A DNA stretch of 49,862 nt, taken from positions 1-49,862 of the forward strand of contig NZ_VRTT01000056.1 in NCBI RefSeq assembly GCF_008017805.1, written 5' to 3'. Below the pieces are notes generated by a model, which did not search any database, was not told the origin of the DNA, and worked only from the letters and a program-made list of their open reading frames with translations. Shown piece after piece: positions 35,712 to 44,404 of the stretch. Origin of the DNA: Paenibacillus sp. N3.4. Its GTDB lineage: Bacteria > Bacillota > Bacilli > Paenibacillales > NBRC-103111. Numbering within the stretch: the stretch's first letter is position 1; every line of letters starts with the position of its first letter. The position numbers were made by a program, and so were the translations under genes.

Positions 35712-37190
35712 ATGTCTATTCGCTTAAAGTTATTACTCTCCTATGCCGCTATGCTGGTTATTCCGCTATTCATCATGATCATCACCGCGGGACTTCTTAT
35801 TGTCGTTTTTCGTGGCGATGTCCAAAGTGTTCGAGATCAGTATGTCTCAAGTGGGGGTCTCTTCGAAAACCATAACGTGGAGCGCATGGTGAAAGAGATA
35901 AAACGCACAGCTGAGAATAATCCAGCAGCATTAATGGATTCTGCCTATTTGGCCGATATTGATCAAGAGCTTCAAATGAACAAATCAGGCTTAATCGTTC
36001 GCAAAGCAGACCAAATTGCTTATGTGTCTCCTTCTTTACAACAGTCGGATATACTTGCGCATTTGCCGATCTTTGATCGTCCTGGGCATATCGAGAAAGA
36101 AGACGCTAAGCGTTATGGCAATCAAATGCTCGAGACTATTCATTTAGATGTGATGTTTACGAACCATCAACCAGGGACTATCATTGTTGCGACAACGGTT
36201 AATCCGCTTGTGAATTTTGCTCAGAAGTTTTTCCCGATTTTATTTATCACACTCATTGTAATTCTAATTACAACGCATACATTGTTGACTTATTTTGTAT
36301 CTAGAAGCATTATTCGTCCTTTACAGGAGCTAAAACAGGCTATGAAACGAATGAAAGCAGGCGATTTGGACTTTCAGGTGCAAGTCACGAATAAAGATGA
36401 AATAGGTCAGCTTAGTCTTGCTTTTGATCAAATGCGTAAGCAGCTTCAAGAATCTATCCAGACACAGCTGCTCTATGAAGAGAATCGCAAAGAACTCGTT
36501 TCTAATATTTCGCACGATTTAAGAACGCCTTTGACGGCCATTCGAGGTTATGTCGATGGAATTGGGGATGGCATTGCCGATACACCAGAGAAAAGGCAAA
36601 AGTACATTGATATTATTTCCTCTAAAGCTGAAGAAATGGATCATTTGATTGATGAATTGTTTTTATATTCCAAACTTGATTTGAAGCGGCTTCCTTTTAA
36701 TTATGAAATTGTCGACCTCTTTGCTTTTATGCAAGATTGGTCCGATGAACTGGATTTTGAGCTAGGGAAACAAGGCGTCCATTTTAGTACACAACTATCC
36801 ATTGAACCACGAATGAAAATCTCGATTGATCGGGATAAAATGAGACGTGTGTTCACCAATATCATGGACAATTGCTTGAAATATATGAATAAATCAGATA
36901 AACGAATTGAATTAGAGGCCCACACGTCTGAAAACAACTTAGTCATTGAAATCAAAGATAACGGGCAAGGAATAGCGGCAGAAGCACTTCCACATATTTT
37001 TGAACGTTTCTACCGTGCAGATCCGTCCAGAAACAGTCTGACAGGCGGAAGCGGCCTTGGATTGGCTATCTCCAAACAAATCATTGAAGGTCATGAGGGT
37101 ACGATTCAGGCAACTAGTGTTAAAGGGGAATGGACCGTAATTCGAATCGTCCTACCACTAAGAATGAATAAAGTTGGTGATGACTTATGA
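35712..37190 (+). CDS. Sensor histidine kinase, linked to the ABC transporter
   Basis: 492 residues: TM1 (about 6-30), an extracytoplasmic domain of about 130 residues, TM2 (about 175-197), HAMP (about 198-250), HisKA with H268 in NISHDLRTPLT, and HATPase with NIMDNCLKY and GSGLGLAISKQ. The extracellular domain separates it from the short BceS-type kinases that rely on the transporter for sensing. The start at 35712 lies 16 bp after the permease stop and follows a modest ACGGGGT. An earlier in-frame codon at 35676 overlaps the permease. It ends with an ATGA overlap onto the regulator. Confidence 0.9.
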   Translation: MSIRLKLLLSYAAMLVIPLFIMIITAGLLIVVFRGDVQSVRDQYVSSGGLFENHNVERMVKEIKRTAENNPAALMDSAYLADIDQELQMNKSGLIVRKADQIAYVSPSLQQSDILAHLPIFDRPGHIEKEDAKRYGNQMLETIHLDVMFTNHQPGTIIVATTVNPLVNFAQKFFPILFITLIVILITTHTLLTYFVSRSIIRPLQELKQAMKRMKAGDLDFQVQVTNKDEIGQLSLAFDQMRKQLQESIQTQLLYEENRKELVSNISHDLRTPLTAIRGYVDGIGDGIADTPEKRQKYIDIISSKAEEMDHLIDELFLYSKLDLKRLPFNYEIVDLFAFMQDWSDELDFELGKQGVHFSTQLSIEPRMKISIDRDKMRRVFTNIMDNCLKYMNKSDKRIELEAHTSENNLVIEIKDNGQGIAAEALPHIFERFYRADPSRNSLTGGSGLGLAISKQIIEGHEGTIQATSVKGEWTVIRIVLPLRMNKVGDDL

Positions 37191-37873
37191 AACGAATCCT
37201 GATCGTAGAAGATGAACAGTTAATTGCGGAATTAGAAAGAGACTATCTGGAAGTAAGCGGCTATATGGTTGACATTGCAATGGATGGGGAGCAAGGGTTG
37301 AAGCTGGGCATGAGCGGGGACTACGACCTGATTATTTTGGATTTGATGCTCCCCCTTATGAATGGCTTTGAGGTTTGCAAACAGATTCGGGAGAAACATA
37401 ATATTCCTATTCTGATGGTAACGGCGAAGAAAGAAGATATTGATGTCATTAGAGGCTTAGGTCTAGGAGCCGATGATTACATTACGAAGCCATTCAAGCC
37501 CGGGGAGCTGGTGGCGAGAGTAAAAGCCCATCTCACTCGCTACGAACGGCTGATAGGTGACAAAGAGAGCAAAGACGTGGTAAGGATACGTGGACTTCTG
37601 ATTGATTATGGTTCAAGACGGGTTTTTCTCCATGAGCGAGAGATAGCTTTTACGACCAAAGAATTCGATTTACTTTGTTTTCTTGCTATGAATCCGAATC
37701 GCGTATTTAGCAAAGATCATCTTTTTGAACGAATCTGGGGCGTAGATGCTCTCGGGGATTCTCAAACGGTTACTGTTCATATTCGAAAGCTTAGAGAGAA
37801 GATTGAAGTTGATACGTCCAAATCGGAATATATCGAAACTGTATGGGGTGCAGGCTATCGTTTCCGCTTATAA
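37187..37873 (+). CDS. OmpR-family response regulator
   Basis: 228 residues. The receiver has E8-D9, phosphoacceptor D52 in ILDLMLP, Thr in MVTAKK and Lys in ITKPFKPGE. The winged-helix domain has FTTKEFDLLCFL, RVFSKDHLFERIWGVD and VWGAGYRFRL. The 4-bp overlap shows coupling with the kinase at 35712. It probably activates the transporter operon itself. Confidence 0.93.
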   Translation: MKRILIVEDEQLIAELERDYLEVSGYMVDIAMDGEQGLKLGMSGDYDLIILDLMLPLMNGFEVCKQIREKHNIPILMVTAKKEDIDVIRGLGLGADDYITKPFKPGELVARVKAHLTRYERLIGDKESKDVVRIRGLLIDYGSRRVFLHEREIAFTTKEFDLLCFLAMNPNRVFSKDHLFERIWGVDALGDSQTVTVHIRKLREKIEVDTSKSEYIETVWGAGYRFRL

Positions 37874-37900
37874 AATTATCGATAAGGGAGCTACCTTTTT

Positions 37901-39013
37901 ATGAATCTAAATCCGCGAGTATTGATCCTAACAGCAAGCTACGGTAATGGACATATCAAAGCTTCGCAAGCTTTACACCAACAATTGATCAAGCAAGGTG
38001 TGGAGCAGGTGAAAATTGTGGATCTCATGAAGGAAGGGCATCCGTTTATTCATATGGTGACCAATTCTCTCATCAACAGAAGTATTCAAATATCAAGGGT
38101 TGGTCTTAACTATTACGGTTGGAGCTATTACTTAACGAGAGAAAACAAAAGATCAGCCCTTCTGCAGCGATCCATGACGATATTGGGAAAGAAAAAACTT
38201 AAAGAAATTATTAATCAGGAGCGCCCGGATGCTGTTGTTACGACATTCCCATTTGGTGCTTCACCTGAAATATGCCAAAGTTTAGGGATAAGCAATTTCA
38301 CCGTGCTCACGGATTTTGCCCTGCATTCTTCTTGGCTGCACCCATCCGTGGACAAATATTATGTAGCTACTGAGGAACTCAAGCAGCAGATCATAAGTAA
38401 AGGTTTCACTCGGGATCGCATAGAAGTTACTGGAATACCTATAAGAAACGAGTTTACCCGGAACAAGTCTGCTCTTGGGGGAAGCAAGAAGAAAATTCTC
38501 ATCATGGCTTCAGATTATGGTGCTTCACGTTATGTTGATGATTTATTAGTATCTTTGGTTGGGCATGCTCACTACCACATCACGGTTGTGTGCGGGCGAA
38601 ATGAAAAATTAAAGCAGAAATTAGAAACACAATTCATGGCCTATCGGAATCTGACCATACATGGTTATGTCAACAATCTTCATGATTTTATGTCTGATTC
38701 TTCCTGTATAGTTACTAAAGCAGGAGGACTTACGTTAACCGAAGCGATTGCTATGCAACTGCCGATTCATATTTACAAGCCTTATGCAGGGCAAGAAAGA
38801 GAAAATGCGAAGTATCTAGCTAGCCGGGGAGTCGCTGCCGTATCTGACAGTGTAGAGGATCTCTCGCGCAGCATTAAATGGCTTCTGGAGCATCCTACCC
38901 TACGTGAGGAAGTTAGCGATCGCATGATGAGCCTAAGCAAAAATCAAGCAGCAACTCATATTGTTGATGATATCATTCAAACCATTCGTCAACCGCTGTC
39001 GCTGTCTATTTAA
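37901..39013 (+). CDS. ugtP: Processive diacylglycerol glucosyltransferase-like protein (UgtP/MGDG synthase type)
   Basis: 370 residues, GT28 family. The N-terminal MGDG-synthase domain (LILTASYGNGHIKASQAL) and the C-terminal nucleotide-sugar half (IVTKAGGLTLTEAIAMQLPI, then KPYAGQERENAKYL) are typical. UgtP transfers glucose from UDP-glucose to diacylglycerol, giving glycolipids and the anchor of lipoteichoic acid on the cytosolic membrane face. The symbol is by family resemblance, and other GT28 paralogues exist in Paenibacillus. The start follows AAGGGAG, 27 bp after the regulator stop, so it may be the last large gene of that operon. Confidence 0.8.
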   Translation: MNLNPRVLILTASYGNGHIKASQALHQQLIKQGVEQVKIVDLMKEGHPFIHMVTNSLINRSIQISRVGLNYYGWSYYLTRENKRSALLQRSMTILGKKKLKEIINQERPDAVVTTFPFGASPEICQSLGISNFTVLTDFALHSSWLHPSVDKYYVATEELKQQIISKGFTRDRIEVTGIPIRNEFTRNKSALGGSKKKILIMASDYGASRYVDDLLVSLVGHAHYHITVVCGRNEKLKQKLETQFMAYRNLTIHGYVNNLHDFMSDSSCIVTKAGGLTLTEAIAMQLPIHIYKPYAGQERENAKYLASRGVAAVSDSVEDLSRSIKWLLEHPTLREEVSDRMMSLSKNQAATHIVDDIIQTIRQPLSLSI

Positions 39014-39037
39014 TTAATGAGGAGAGGAGCGGGTCTC

Positions 39038-39220
39038 ATGGATGACTCAATGAAGGATGTAGATGTCTTTCTACAAACCATTCATAAGTTAGAGGAGAAG
39101 GTAGTTAAACTCATTCATCAATCCAACTTGAAGGAGGAAGAGAAAACGTTTATCCTACGGCACATCCTTATTGTTCCCGGTAAAGACCAAGAACATGAGG
39201 ATGGCAGGGCCATTTCATGA
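39038..39220 (+). CDS. Small hypothetical protein
   Basis: 60 residues, mostly helical and charged (DVDVFLQTIHKLEEKVVKLIHQ), with no membrane helix. The start at 39038 follows GGAGAGGAG; an ATG at 39017 lies inside the ribosome-binding site. It comes 24 bp after the ugtP-like gene and ends with a terminator at 39245. It is not recognised. Confidence 0.55.
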   Translation: MDDSMKDVDVFLQTIHKLEEKVVKLIHQSNLKEEEKTFILRHILIVPGKDQEHEDGRAIS

Positions 39221-39244
39221 ATGTATGGTTTATATCGATGAATT

Positions 39245-39287
39245 AGCGTCGTTTAGATCCCAACACAAGGGGAAAATGACGCTTTTT
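39245..39287 (+). terminator. Terminator of the ABC/two-component/ugtP operon
   Basis: AGCGTC (39245-39250) pairs with GACGCT (39278-39283), followed by TTTTT. The loop is long, with partial inner pairing. Confidence 0.6.
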
Positions 39288-39302
39288 GGTGCGTAATTAA
39301 AT

Positions 39303-39329
39303 AAAAAACCCCCGAAATAACTGGGGGTT
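39303..39329 (-). terminator. Terminator of the NlpC/P60 gene at 39373
   Basis: AACCCCC and GGGGGTT arms; on the minus strand they are followed by TTTTTTAT. Confidence 0.85.
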
Positions 39330-39372
39330 GAATAGAATGCATAACAATCTATCATACTAATTATAGGGTCTA

Positions 39373-39897
39373 TTATTTCAGAACCCTACGAGCGGTTTTA
39401 TAATTATTTTTCCACCAACCGGTATTCATATCAGAAATCGTAACACCAGGACTTCCATATGTGTGCAGAATCTTTCCATTACCCATATAGATCCCAACGT
39501 GATGAATCGGCGAGTAGAAGAAGACAAGATCCCCTGGTTTCAATTGATCCTTAGGCACATAAGTTCCTACTTGAGATTGCTGTTTGGATGAACGCGGCAG
39601 AGATACGCCATTTTTTCCATACACATATTGGGTAAAAGAAGAACAGTCAAAGGCACTGGTATTACCAGTTGAAGCACCAAATTTGTAGCGTACACCCAGA
39701 TAGCGTTTGCCTAATGAAATAATGCTATCCGCTTTAGAAGAAGTTGCTGTTGCCGTTGATTTTGTTTGGCTCGCCGCAAAAGCAGCTTGTGGAGTAGTGA
39801 TTAATGTTCCTGCAGTAAAGAGTGAAAAACAGAGCGTAACCCCGGCTAACGATTTGCTCAGGCGGCTCTTCATCAAGTTGTTAGTAGTGATTTTCAT
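39373..39897 (-). CDS. NlpC/P60-family peptidoglycan hydrolase (copy A)
   Basis: 174 residues: signal peptide (about 1-40, ending AFAA), a Ser/Thr/Ala-rich spacer, then an NlpC/P60 endopeptidase domain. Catalytic Cys lies in FDCSSFTQYVY, His in HHVGIYMGNG, and the third polar residue is the His in ILHTYGSPG. It should cut D-Glu-meso-DAP stem peptides in the wall. The start at 39897 follows AAGGAGG; 19 in-frame codons upstream lie in the leader. It is paralogous to 42468-42992, with matching signal-peptide and upstream DNA. Confidence 0.9.
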   Translation of the reverse strand: MKITTNNLMKSRLSKSLAGVTLCFSLFTAGTLITTPQAAFAASQTKSTATATSSKADSIISLGKRYLGVRYKFGASTGNTSAFDCSSFTQYVYGKNGVSLPRSSKQQSQVGTYVPKDQLKPGDLVFFYSPIHHVGIYMGNGKILHTYGSPGVTISDMNTGWWKNNYKTARRVLK

Positions 39898-39948
39898 GAT
39901 TGATTTCCTCCTTAGGAATCGTGATTGTGTGTCTGCCTGTAATAACTG

Positions 39949-40066
39949 TAACACAGATCGGATTCCCTAATATTTGCTAGTAGTGGAGAAAACCTTATAG
40001 GGACAAGGTATATTGTTCTTTATAAGAAATTCATGAGAATTAGCTGAGCACAAAAGCCTTGACAAG
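39949..40066. promoter_or_regulatory. Conserved upstream region, copy A
   Basis: Two blocks shared with the region upstream of the second NlpC/P60 gene: a proximal block at 39949-39973 (TAACACAG to TTCCCTAATA) and a distal block at 40021-40066 (AAATTCATGAGAA, then CCTTGACAAGG). The distal block ends in the palindrome GCCTTG-A-CAAGGC and holds a TTGACA on the plus strand that could serve the dedA gene. Confidence 0.5.
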
Positions 40067-40158
40067 GCGAGAATGGAAGTGTAGCCTTTCTCATCTTTCT
40101 TTCATGTATGCATTCCTTTCTTATGGTAAAATGATTTACAAAGGCAGGTGGATAAAAT

Positions 40159-40758
40159 ATGGGTCATTCATTACTTCTCTTCATTAGCCATTATGGATAT
40201 GCGGCCGTGTTTTTGCTGCTCTTTGTTGGTATTGTCGGCTTGCCAATACCAGTTGAAATATTATTATTGGGTGCAGGCTCCATAGCACTCAAAACGAACC
40301 TTCATATGGGGGGACTTATTAGTTTTGCTTGGCTGGGTGCGTGTTTGGGAATGACCTTAAACTACATGCTAGGTAAGAGCATTGGCCTTAAGCGTATTAG
40401 TAGGCTGACAAAGTGGATTCACATTCCGGAAAGCAAGTTAGAGAAGTGGGCTGATCAATTCAGGAAATACGGCTCGCTGCTGCTCTTGGTAGGCTTTTAT
40501 GTTACGGGTTTAAGACATGCATCCCCCTTTATTGCAGGGGCGATAAACATGCGATTTGGAAAGTTTATGATGGTTACATGTGCAAGTGCTTTAGGCTGGA
40601 TATTAATCTTGGTTATGCTCGGTCAACAACTTGGAAGAGCCTGGCATCATATGTATGCTCACTTCCATCAGCCTCTATGGATCGTTGTCGCTGTATTAAT
40701 CATTCTTGGGTTTATCGGATTGAAAAAACTGTTACGACAAATTCAATTATCCTCATAA
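40159..40758 (+). CDS. DedA-family membrane protein
   Basis: 199 residues with the DedA (SNARE-associated/VTT) pattern: an amphipathic N-terminal helix, GLPIPVEILLLGAG in the first re-entrant part and FYVTGLRHASPFIAGA with the conserved Arg. Some DedA proteins (UptA in Bacillus) flip undecaprenyl phosphate, and others act on phospholipids. With BcrC and a second PAP2 phosphatase nearby, a role in lipid-carrier recycling is plausible. The ATG has AAGGCAGGTG upstream. The terminator after it also forms the 3' end of the convergent gene. Confidence 0.85.
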   Translation: MGHSLLLFISHYGYAAVFLLLFVGIVGLPIPVEILLLGAGSIALKTNLHMGGLISFAWLGACLGMTLNYMLGKSIGLKRISRLTKWIHIPESKLEKWADQFRKYGSLLLLVGFYVTGLRHASPFIAGAINMRFGKFMMVTCASALGWILILVMLGQQLGRAWHHMYAHFHQPLWIVVAVLIILGFIGLKKLLRQIQLSS

Positions 40759-40759
40759 A

Positions 40760-40798
40760 AAAACCTCCAATCCACTATGCAGTGGTTTTGGAGGTTTT
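40760..40798. terminator. Bidirectional terminator inside the 3' end of the PAP2 gene
   Basis: AAAACCTCCAA (40760-40770) with TTGGAGGTTTT (40788-40798) and an inner CCACT-ATGC-AGTGG. It starts right after the dedA stop and includes the last codons of the convergent gene. Confidence 0.88.
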
Positions 40799-41449
40799 CT
40801 GTTTACGTTGATGATACCGATACTCTTTGTACCATTGGAAAATCCAAACGGTTAGTGCAAACCAGAAGCCACTTGCCAAATAGGCTCCTATGACATCGCT
40901 TGGATAATGGACACCTAAATAGATACGACTAAGGCCAATCCATAAAATCATAATCACACAACCAATGATGGTTAAGGTTCTTGCTCTACGAGTTGCAAGA
41001 TGTCTCCACAATAGGAAGGCAAGTGAGGCGTACAACGCGAAAGCTTCCATTGAATGACCACTGGGAAAGCTGTACCCGGTCTCCTCAATGATGTGATGCA
41101 GATTGGGACGGGCTCGATGATAAATCGCTTTAAGGATTTGGTTGAAAATAGCGGTTCCTGCAATCATCGTTATAAAGAATGTAATCTCCAGACGATGATG
41201 CAGCACGCGATAAAGAAAATACATAAAGGCTAAAGTTATGACAATAACGACTTTCGTTGAACCGATGAAAGTGAATATTTGCATAACGGCAGTTAGCCAC
41301 GACGTCTCAAAACTTTGTACGAAAGTTATGATGGACATATCGAATTGTGAAACATCTTGCCCGGCAAAACGTGAAGCCACAAATAAAAAACATAGCAACG
41401 AGCACAAGCTAATAAAAAAAACGGATGTTACTTGAAGTCTAGGGGCCAT
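40775..41449 (-). CDS. PAP2-family phosphatase
   Basis: A 224-residue membrane protein with six helices and the lipid-phosphatase motifs KAIYHRARP (motif 1), SFPSGHSMEAF (motif 2) and SRIYLGVHYPSDV (motif 3). It probably removes phosphate from undecaprenyl diphosphate or phosphatidyl lipids on the outer face. It is a different branch from the BcrC-like protein (longer N-terminal helix, PSGH instead of PSDH). No strong ribosome-binding site is seen at the ATG (41449), so the start is provisional. Confidence 0.88.
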   Translation of the reverse strand: MAPRLQVTSVFFISLCSLLCFLFVASRFAGQDVSQFDMSIITFVQSFETSWLTAVMQIFTFIGSTKVVIVITLAFMYFLYRVLHHRLEITFFITMIAGTAIFNQILKAIYHRARPNLHHIIEETGYSFPSGHSMEAFALYASLAFLLWRHLATRRARTLTIIGCVIMILWIGLSRIYLGVHYPSDVIGAYLASGFWFALTVWIFQWYKEYRYHQRKQKTSKTTA

Positions 41450-41552
41450 CTGAATGTATCACCTGCATTTACAAAGTTAATTCTAAAGTAACATAGTTTC
41501 GATCATATTGCTAATTTCTTGTAAAGAACGATGTCTTGGAGTTTTTATCAGG

Positions 41553-42314
41553 CTACTTTTTCCTGCGAACTTGGACGAATCTGCCGTTGGCTCGAGCATT
41601 GCTTAATATTTTGCGAAACATTCGTTTGTCGTTTAATTGATTGAAGATAAAAGGATCCGGAGCTGTGTTTACCTCAATAATCCATGGTTTTAACTGTTTA
41701 TCAATACCTACATCGACACCAATTTCTTTAAATCCAGCATGGTTTTTTTGAAATTGTTTTGCTATGTTGTATCCCAGTCTTTTTAATTGGGCAATATATT
41801 CTTTCTTCTTCGGATCCTTCATATAGGAAGCCAGCAATAATTCCAAAGGCAAGGGCTTCCCGCTATTGTGGAAGTTTGTCACGATTTTTTTTGGATGAGC
41901 TACTCGTCCAATGTAGCCTGTAGCTTCCCATTTTTTCGAAGCATTTTTTTGCACCATGATTCGAGTATCGAAAATTTTTTTTTTGTAGGTTAATAAATGA
42001 ATGCCTTGTTGGACAATATACGATTTTTTACTTTTATTTTTGTTTAGAGAGGTAAATAAAGGATCAAAAGATCGGAAGGCGTGTATGGTCTTGCCGGATT
42101 GATAACGGTACTTACCGACATTATCTTGATCAACCCGAATGACACCCTGACCAAAAGATCCATTTACAGGCTTCACATAAACCATTTTATATTTATTTAG
42201 CATAGTACGTAGATTAGTGTGATTATATATTCTAGTCTCAGGTACATAAGTTTTCAATTCCTTATTCATTAGAAGCATTTTCGTTTTGGTCCATTTGCTA
42301 CCCAACGTATGCAT
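41553..42314 (-). CDS. YheC/YheD-family ATP-grasp protein, short form
   Basis: 253 residues, nearly only the ATP-grasp core: YVKPVNGSFGQGV loop, YIVQQGI, DTRIMVQKN, and metal-site segments EIGVDVGID and IIEVNTAPD. The N-terminal family domain of the homologue at 18001 is missing. It is basic (many Lys), as often in spore-coat-associated proteins. The ATG follows GGAGGTG. A spore role is inferred from the family. Confidence 0.85.
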   Translation of the reverse strand: MHTLGSKWTKTKMLLMNKELKTYVPETRIYNHTNLRTMLNKYKMVYVKPVNGSFGQGVIRVDQDNVGKYRYQSGKTIHAFRSFDPLFTSLNKNKSKKSYIVQQGIHLLTYKKKIFDTRIMVQKNASKKWEATGYIGRVAHPKKIVTNFHNSGKPLPLELLLASYMKDPKKKEYIAQLKRLGYNIAKQFQKNHAGFKEIGVDVGIDKQLKPWIIEVNTAPDPFIFNQLNDKRMFRKILSNARANGRFVQVRRKK

Positions 42315-42418
42315 ACGAATAGAGCACCTCCGTTAAAATTGAATGAATCTACATATCATATTCATTTTCAAAAAAAGGGAGTTGGAGTAGAGTCTATAAC
42401 TTCTAAATAAACAAACAT

Positions 42419-42449
42419 AAAAGCCTGATCCATGAAGGCATCAGGCTTT
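42419..42449 (-). terminator. Terminator of the second NlpC/P60 gene
   Basis: AAAGCCTGAT and ATCAGGCTTT pair around a 10-nt loop; on the minus strand TTTTATG follows. Confidence 0.82.
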
Positions 42450-42467
42450 AACTATGCAAGGAATGAA

Positions 42468-42992
42468 TTAGAGATGACGTCCGGTAATATAGCGAGAGCC
42501 CCAGAAACCAGAATTTATATCAGATATAACTACGCCAGAACTGGTCGTATTGCTAATGAACTTACCATTGCCAATATAGATACCAACATGGTTAATTTGT
42601 CCGGGTTTACTTACGCTAAACAGAACCAAATCACCTTTACTTAAATGAGCTTTATCGGCCACGCGTGTACCTACCTTAGCTTGTGCACGGGATCCCCATG
42701 GTATGGAAATGCCATTTTTCTGGAAAACCATTTGTGTAAACGCGGAGCAGTCCATAATGAGATGCTGTGTGTCTCTTACACCAAATCTGTATTTGACCTT
42801 ACCGATATACGATTGTGCTGTTTGGACAATGCTGTTTGCCTTCGTGGAGCTGACAGCACTGTTAGCAGCTGTTGAAGTTGCGGCATGAGCAGAGACTGGA
42901 TTAATAACTAGACTTCCTGTTGCAAGCAAGGTAAGACTGAGACTTATCCCCACTAACGATTGGCTTAGGCGGCTTTTTCTCATGAATGGCAT
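42468..42992 (-). CDS. NlpC/P60-family peptidoglycan hydrolase (copy B)
   Basis: 174 residues: signal peptide (about 1-37, ending AHAA), a spacer, and an NlpC/P60 domain with catalytic Cys in MDCSAFTQMVF, His in NHVGIYIGNG, and a polar Asn in the third position (FISNTTSSG), where copy A has His. Like copy A it has KSRLS-x-SL near the start. The ATG follows AAAGGAGG. Two different third catalytic residues in paralogues suggest separate activities. Confidence 0.9.
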   Translation of the reverse strand: MPFMRKSRLSQSLVGISLSLTLLATGSLVINPVSAHAATSTAANSAVSSTKANSIVQTAQSYIGKVKYRFGVRDTQHLIMDCSAFTQMVFQKNGISIPWGSRAQAKVGTRVADKAHLSKGDLVLFSVSKPGQINHVGIYIGNGKFISNTTSSGVVISDINSGFWGSRYITGRHL

Positions 42993-43046
42993 GATGGTAA
43001 TTCCTCCTTTAGGATCGTGTTGTTAGGCTATCACCTACAATCACAT

Positions 43047-43165
43047 TAACACATAGGGGATATCCTAATAATTACCTGAAAGAGAGGAAGGTCAAGCAAC
43101 GTCTAGCATAATCAGCCATTCTTAGAATTTCATGAGAAATGGATGAGGAACAACACCTTGACAAG
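43047..43165. promoter_or_regulatory. Conserved upstream region, copy B
   Basis: Proximal block 43047-43070 (TAACACAT to ATCCTAATA) and distal block 43121-43165 (AATTTCATGAGAA, then CCTTGACAAG), in the same order as in copy A and with nearly the same separation (about 50 bp versus 48). Confidence 0.5.
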
Positions 43166-43286
43166 AACTAACAAGTGGTTTTAGACTGTCCCTATTTATC
43201 TGTTCGACGAAAGATTTAAAAACTCGGCTCTAACACGGCTTGTCGACAACAAGATTTTTACAACAGTCAAGTATAGTATTTAAAAC

Positions 43287-43318
43287 ACAGCTCATCCTAC
43301 GGGGTGGGCTGTTTATTT
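43287..43318 (+). terminator. Orphan plus-strand terminator
   Basis: An 11-bp stem ACAGCTCATCC (43287-43297) with GGGTGGGCTGT (43302-43312), two G-U pairs, then TTTATTTT. No plus-strand gene precedes it. A TTGACA at 43158-43163 with TAGACT 18 bp further could start a short RNA of about 120 nt ending here. Confidence 0.6.
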
Positions 43319-43419
43319 TATGTTGTTTCCCTACGGTTGATTATTTCTCGAAAAGTAAACCAAGAGTCGCTTGGAAGTTTACTTTGTAAACCGTATAGTA
43401 ATAAGCGGAGGTGACGTTG

Positions 43420-44391
43420 ATGAAAGAAATCAATCTGGCATCGGTCATTGTGGCCAAACGCAGGGACAAAGGAATCACGCAGGATGAGCTTGCGGCATAT
43501 ATCGGCGTTTCCAAATCGTCTGTTTCTAAGTGGGAAACGGGTCAAAGCTATCCCGACATCACATTTCTCCCACAGCTTGCCGCCTATTTTAACATTAGCA
43601 TAGACGAACTGATGGGCTATTCCCCGCAAATGGAACGGACGGACATCGCAAAACTATACACCCGGTTGGCCTCCGATTTCGCTTCCCTGCCTTTTGAAGA
43701 TGTAGTCACGGAGTGCGCTATCATCATTAAAAAATATTACGCCTGTTTCCCACTCCTTTTGCAAATAGTCAAGCTGTACACAAATCACTTCATGCTGGCG
43801 GGAACGCAGGAACGAAAAGAGGCGCTCCTGAACGAAACCGTGACGCTATGTGAGCGGATTCAGGCGGAAAGCGACGATGCTCAACTTTCCAAAGAAGCGG
43901 TTTTATATCAGGCGATTTGCTGTCTGACGCTTAATAAACCGCAGCGTGTTTTGGATTTACTTGGGGAAGGAATCAGACCCATGATACCGGAGGGTGTGTT
44001 AATGTCACAGGAAGCGGAAGAAGCCTTTTTGAGGGCATCAGATATCGCACGAATCTTTAATATGAAGAGGCTAAACCCAAACAATGTCATTCTGCTTTAC
44101 GCACTGGGAGCTCATATGTATTGCGCGAACAATTTCCTCGAAAAAGCGATTGAACTGCTTGGAAAATATGTGGATACTTGCGTGGAAGGATTCTTCCCCT
44201 TCGAGCTTCATGGAGATTCCTTCTTTGATCTGATTGACCCGTGGCTAAATGATTGCGACGCAGCCACGCCCCGCAGTGAGCAGGTAATAAAGGAAAGCAT
44301 GATGCGGGATGGACTGATGAATCCAGCGTTCATTCGTTGCGAGATGACCCTGGATATCAACGAATCGTTCAAAAAATGGAGAATTTTATAG
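43420..44391 (+). CDS. XRE-family transcriptional regulator with helical C-terminal domain
   Basis: 323 residues. The N-terminal helix-turn-helix (about 5-62; ITQDELAAYIGVSKSSVSKWETGQSYPD) is of the XRE type. A long alpha-helical, TPR-like effector domain rich in Leu and Cys follows. The start at 43420 follows GCGGAGG; a GTG three codons upstream overlaps that site. It is 13 bp upstream of the CPBP gene, forming an operon with it and the hydrolase. Base and codon use (more G and C at third positions) differs from the flanking genes. Confidence 0.85.
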   Translation: MKEINLASVIVAKRRDKGITQDELAAYIGVSKSSVSKWETGQSYPDITFLPQLAAYFNISIDELMGYSPQMERTDIAKLYTRLASDFASLPFEDVVTECAIIIKKYYACFPLLLQIVKLYTNHFMLAGTQERKEALLNETVTLCERIQAESDDAQLSKEAVLYQAICCLTLNKPQRVLDLLGEGIRPMIPEGVLMSQEAEEAFLRASDIARIFNMKRLNPNNVILLYALGAHMYCANNFLEKAIELLGKYVDTCVEGFFPFELHGDSFFDLIDPWLNDCDAATPRSEQVIKESMMRDGLMNPAFIRCEMTLDINESFKKWRIL

Positions 44392-44404
44392 GAGGGCATT
44401 GACT

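Noticed and set aside
39898..40080. ydaO-type (c-di-AMP) riboswitch before an NlpC/P60 gene
   Set aside because: Such genes often have one, but the conserved GGGGGAACC-like segments are missing in both upstream regions.
42893..43070. WalR boxes upstream of the NlpC/P60 genes
   Set aside because: TGTTAA and TGTTAC half-sites exist, but the second half-site is missing or misspaced in both copies.
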